Of a stretch of 64,000 nt of DNA, positions 61,536 to 64,000 are shown piece by piece (position 1 is the first letter of the stretch; every line of letters begins with the position of its first letter). The stretch is from positions 62,001 through 126,000 of the forward strand of contig NZ_JAGHKO010000017.1 of the NCBI RefSeq assembly GCF_017742245.1, given 5' to 3'. Below the pieces are notes generated by a model. That model was not told where the DNA came from, ran no database searches, and saw nothing but the letters and a program-made list of their open reading frames with translations. The DNA comes from Niastella soli (lineage in GTDB: Bacteria; Bacteroidota; Bacteroidia; Chitinophagales; Chitinophagaceae). Made by a program: the position numbers and the translations under genes.

Positions 61536-61725
61536 TTTATTGAGATTTTATTTTGTAATTCTTACGACTCAGGCTGGCTGTTAGAATACCAAGGACCGGC
61601 ATAAAGCCTCGGTATCTGCTATGGATAGCGTTGGAGAAGTATAATAGTGCTTATTACTGCTACACCGGATTCTTAAAATGCATTCAGTGCTTTTTAACAA
61701 CAAATGGAAAACTTCCATTCAGTCG

Positions 61726-62628
61726 TCAATTAAAAGACTTTCTAAAGACGTTTGGTGAAAGATTAGTATAGCGCTTAAATAGCTTATTAAATGATTGCGG
61801 ATGCTCAAAACCCAGTTGGTAAGCGATTTCTGAAATATTGAGCCGGGTTGTGCTTAAGATCAATTTAGCCTTTTCAATTAATCGGTCATGAATATGCTGC
61901 TGGGTACTTTGTCCGGTTAATGACTTGAGCATATCTGTTAGGTACCTTGGTGAAACTTCAAGATGCCGGGCTACTTCAAGTACCGTCGGTATTCCACCCT
62001 GCTTGTCAGCAAAACGATTTGCCAGGAAAGCATCCATTTGACTGATTATGTCATGATTAACTGTCTTGCGGGTAAGGAATTGCCGATTATAAAAACGGTT
62101 ACTGTAATTAAGCAGCAATTCAATCTGCGAAACCAATACATCCTGGCTAAAAGCATCAATATTATTATCCAACTCGGCTGCAATATTTTCAAACAAGCCG
62201 GTAATTATATTTTTCTCTTTTTCTGAAAGGAATAACGCCTCGCTTACCGAATAAGAGAAGAAACCATACTGATGCATATTCCTTCCCAACTGATAATTTC
62301 GGATGAGGTCGGAATGAAAATAAAGCGTATAACCGTCGTAGCAGCTTTCCCCACCCGACGTTGTCAGCAGTTGATTGGGAGCTAAAAAAGCAAGGCCACC
62401 TGCCTCAAAGTCATAATAGCCTTGTCCATATTTTACCTCGCCTTTAAAATCTTTTTTAAAAGAGACTTTATAAAAATCAATCAGCAATTTATGTTCACCC
62501 TTTGGGCTGTTTCGATTTACATTGTTGTTCACCAACGCTATCAAAGGATGCTTGGGTTCAGGCATATTCATATCCCGCATTAACTCGGAGATACTTTTAT
62601 AAATGACAGGCGGCGATATAGCTTTCAT
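61726..62628 (-). CDS. AraC family transcriptional regulator
   Basis: 300 aa. The N-terminal sensor domain spans about 1-180 (VKYGQGYYDFEAGGLAFLAPNQLL). The HTH pair is PTVLEVARHLEVSPRYLTDMLKSLTGQST and LNISEIAYQLGFEHPQSFNKLFKRYTNLSP at about 215-295. The oxidoreductase gene at 60489 lies 190 bp downstream on the same strand, a likely target. Same type as the AraC-SDR pair at 48293-49968, so this window has two AraC-oxidoreductase pairs. Confidence 0.92.
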   Translation of the reverse strand: MKAISPPVIYKSISELMRDMNMPEPKHPLIALVNNNVNRNSPKGEHKLLIDFYKVSFKKDFKGEVKYGQGYYDFEAGGLAFLAPNQLLTTSGGESCYDGYTLYFHSDLIRNYQLGRNMHQYGFFSYSVSEALFLSEKEKNIITGLFENIAAELDNNIDAFSQDVLVSQIELLLNYSNRFYNRQFLTRKTVNHDIISQMDAFLANRFADKQGGIPTVLEVARHLEVSPRYLTDMLKSLTGQSTQQHIHDRLIEKAKLILSTTRLNISEIAYQLGFEHPQSFNKLFKRYTNLSPNVFRKSFN

Positions 62629-62977
62629 GACTTAGGCTAATTAATGTTAATACTGCGATAACCTTTCTGAGTACAAAGGTCAGTAAAGACAGCCATGAAA
62701 AATTATCCGAATCTGTAAAAAGTGTAGCCAGAATGCCCGGCAGCTTGTTTAAAGTTGATCTGGGTCTAAAATGGTGTGCAGTACAGGAACGATTATGTCC
62801 CAGAATTTGTGCAAGGTGCAAAACCGGACGTAAAAACCTTTACTTATATCTGCACCAGGCGCAATTTTTGCAAGGCATAAAAATATAAGGGGTAGTTGGA
62901 AGAAAATATAGTCCATTATAAAGGGTAAACACAATTGGACCAACCACTGTTGAACAAAAAATTAAAAATATTTAATT
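62629..62977. other. Intergenic region between the AraC gene and a small ORF
   Basis: 349 bp between divergent genes. The open frames of 64 and 74 codons on the minus strand overlap each other and look random. Presumed promoters for both sides; no clear -7 box was found. Confidence 0.45.
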
Positions 62978-63196
62978 ATGAGCCAGGCATTCGTAAAGGA
63001 GCATGATGAACAGTGGCTTCATGAAATTTCACCCACTGTTCCAGCCTTAATTAATTACCTCACGCGGGAAAACAATGGGATACGAGTGTATGAAGTAAAA
63101 AGTGAAAAACCTGCGGAAGGGAAAACACTACATCACATGAGCAATGGCCTGGTGTATTTTGTGAACGACCAATCGCAATGGGAAATAAAGTGGTGA
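62978..63196 (+). CDS. Small conserved hypothetical protein, 72 aa
   Basis: MSQAFVKEHDEQWLHEISPT...LTRENNGIRVYEV...LHHMSNGLVYFVNDQSQWEIKW reads as a compact alpha+beta protein with good composition. I recall similar small Bacteroidota proteins opening MSQAFVKE, but no function is known. No signal peptide. The frame is complete with an ATG after an AT-rich leader. Confidence 0.65.
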   Translation: MSQAFVKEHDEQWLHEISPTVPALINYLTRENNGIRVYEVKSEKPAEGKTLHHMSNGLVYFVNDQSQWEIKW

Positions 63197-63299
63197 ACCG
63201 ATGAGTACGGAAATAGAAGGATATACTTAGGCTACTTTGAGCATGCTTCATTTATAATCACTCAATTTCCTGCTTACCCCTAAAGTTAGTTGGCGCTCG

Positions 63300-63614
63300 T
63301 CAGACTTTGAATTCTCTCTTGTGGATATTGATCCCGCTTTGTTGAAACTGGCTCACCACCGAGTGGATCTTTTCATCTCTGCTTGATAATGGGAGATAAA
63401 CATCCTTAAGGGACAGATTGGAAATATCCAGCCGCTTCATCATTGTAATGGCAGACGCCATCTCAATTTTAGTAAAAGTATATCCCGCAATACCAAGGGA
63501 CAATTGGGGCTTTTTCTGCGCTGCTGATGCAGCCATGCCTGCCAAAGGGACCTGCATGGCAGCAGTTGCAAGCCCCAGCGAGGTCAGTTGAATAAAGTTT
63601 CTCCTTGATGACAT
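63300..63614 (-). pseudogene. Truncated sugar phosphate isomerase/epimerase (xylose isomerase-like TIM barrel) gene
   Basis: The N-terminus is that of a Tat/Sec-exported TIM-barrel protein (SSRRNFIQLTSLGLATAAMQ, then LSLGIAGYTFTKIEMASAITMMKRLDISNLSLKDVYLPLSS). The family is usually 290-310 aa; here the frame stops after 104 (GINIHKREFKV). The rest is absent from the following 100 bp, so the gene is cut by a deletion. It is 23 bp downstream of the Gfo/Idh/MocA gene on the same strand, where intact members of this family commonly sit. Confidence 0.75.
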
Positions 63615-63637
63615 ATAGGTAATTTTGGATTTACTTC

Positions 63638-64000
63638 CTATACCTTCGGCTCCCAGCCAGGTTCATACTCGCGCCCCCATAATTTCATCGCATCTTTATC
63701 CTGCAGAATATGACCATTTTGCTGGTCGATATGCAGAGTATGCCCCACCCGCTGTGCAATATTGCCTAACTGCACCCACAACGTGCTTTTAAATCCCTTA
63801 GTAACATCTGCATTGACAGGAGTGCTCTGCCTGATGGCGTTTAAAAAATTGTCAATATGTACTGCGTCGAGCCCTTCATTTGGACTGGCGGTATTACGGC
63901 CATCAACAACTGCATTTGATTTTATTTCTTTCAGCACATTTCCTTTTTCATCAAAGATAGTGTAACCATCATGACCCGTGAGCATCCCCCCTTTGGTACC
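63638..64000 (-). CDS. Gfo/Idh/MocA family oxidoreductase, C-terminal part, runs off the window
   Basis: The frame continues to the window edge (..GTKGGMLTGHDGYT...). The visible 121 residues show the C-terminal region typical of Bacteroidota secreted Gfo/Idh/MocA proteins: NTASPNEGLDAVHIDNFLNAIRQ, NADVTKGFKSTLWVQLGNIAQRVG, ending LWGREYEPGWEPKV. Such enzymes are NAD(P)-dependent dehydrogenases or glycoside-related enzymes that act on sugars. It probably formed an operon with the truncated isomerase gene. Confidence 0.88.
   Translation of the reverse strand, partial: GTKGGMLTGHDGYTIFDEKGNVLKEIKSNAVVDGRNTASPNEGLDAVHIDNFLNAIRQSTPVNADVTKGFKSTLWVQLGNIAQRVGHTLHIDQQNGHILQDKDAMKLWGREYEPGWEPKV

Noticed and set aside
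1-64000. CRISPR arrays, insertion sequences, prophage or conjugative modules
   Set aside because: No regularly spaced repeats, transposase, integrase, phage structural or transfer genes were seen.

Overview
The window looks like a chromosomal segment of a Bacteroidota bacterium, most likely of the Chitinophagaceae (Chitinophaga/Niastella type). Grounds: two SusC/SusD pairs, one with an ECF sigma factor, FecR anti-sigma factor and STN-bearing receptor; many lipoproteins with C-K-K/R-D type mature ends; type IX secretion (T9SS) C-terminal domains of both type A and type B; TAnnTTTG-type -7 promoter boxes; few Shine-Dalgarno sites; and a chitin/glucan-degrading repertoire. No insertion sequence, prophage, CRISPR array, rRNA or conventional tRNA gene was seen.

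Layout. 1-2.4 kb: a frameshifted gene tail, two unrecognised genes, a LytTR regulator. 2.4-11 kb (minus): a complete trans-envelope signalling/uptake unit: sigma factor, FecR, SusC with STN domain, SusD, DUF1735-discoidin lipoprotein. 11-12.1 kb: GNAT and MarR genes. 12.6-14.5 kb: a Ro60/TROVE gene followed directly by three tandem Y-RNA-like RNA genes; the first carries a circularly permuted tRNA-like domain. This is the most striking part of the window. 14.9-24 kb: GH30 and GH16 glucanases with a shared C-terminal beta-trefoil, a cluster of 62-bp palindrome-ended repeats, an outer membrane protein, and a second SusD/SusC pair. 24.5-30.4 kb: malate:quinone oxidoreductase, an FtsX/MacB-like permease and small accessory genes. 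30.5-32.5 kb: a GH18 chitinase with two copies of the same beta-trefoil and a T9SS signal. 33-39 kb: SRPBCC protein, a large RluA-type pseudouridine synthase, a VWA protein fused to a SusC-like N-terminus, a serine hydrolase. 39-43 kb: a decayed glycan locus (fasciclin gene joined to a SusD fragment, ricin-GH43 enzyme, PQQ-like propeller, small coupled ORF). 43-64 kb: a large unknown lipoprotein, methyltransferases, three VOC proteins, regulators (AraC x2, LysR, ECF sigma), a 0.86-kDa-repeat-rich T9SS type B surface protein of about 860 residues, an HSL-type hydrolase, a DUF2268-like metalloprotease, an MDR oxidoreductase and the edge of a Gfo/Idh/MocA locus.

How parts work together. GH30_3-like (beta-1,6-glucan), GH16_3-like (beta-1,3-glucan) and GH18 (chitin) enzymes share one type of beta-trefoil appendix; together they would attack the three main polymers of fungal cell walls, with the SusCD pairs as likely importers. 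The Ro60 protein and its neighbouring RNAs should form an RNP for RNA quality control. Several gene remnants (at 1-256, 39072-39268, 50177-50248, 58880-58985, 63300-63614) show that deletion and decay are frequent here.

All positions and pairings were read by eye; no database or folding program was run.
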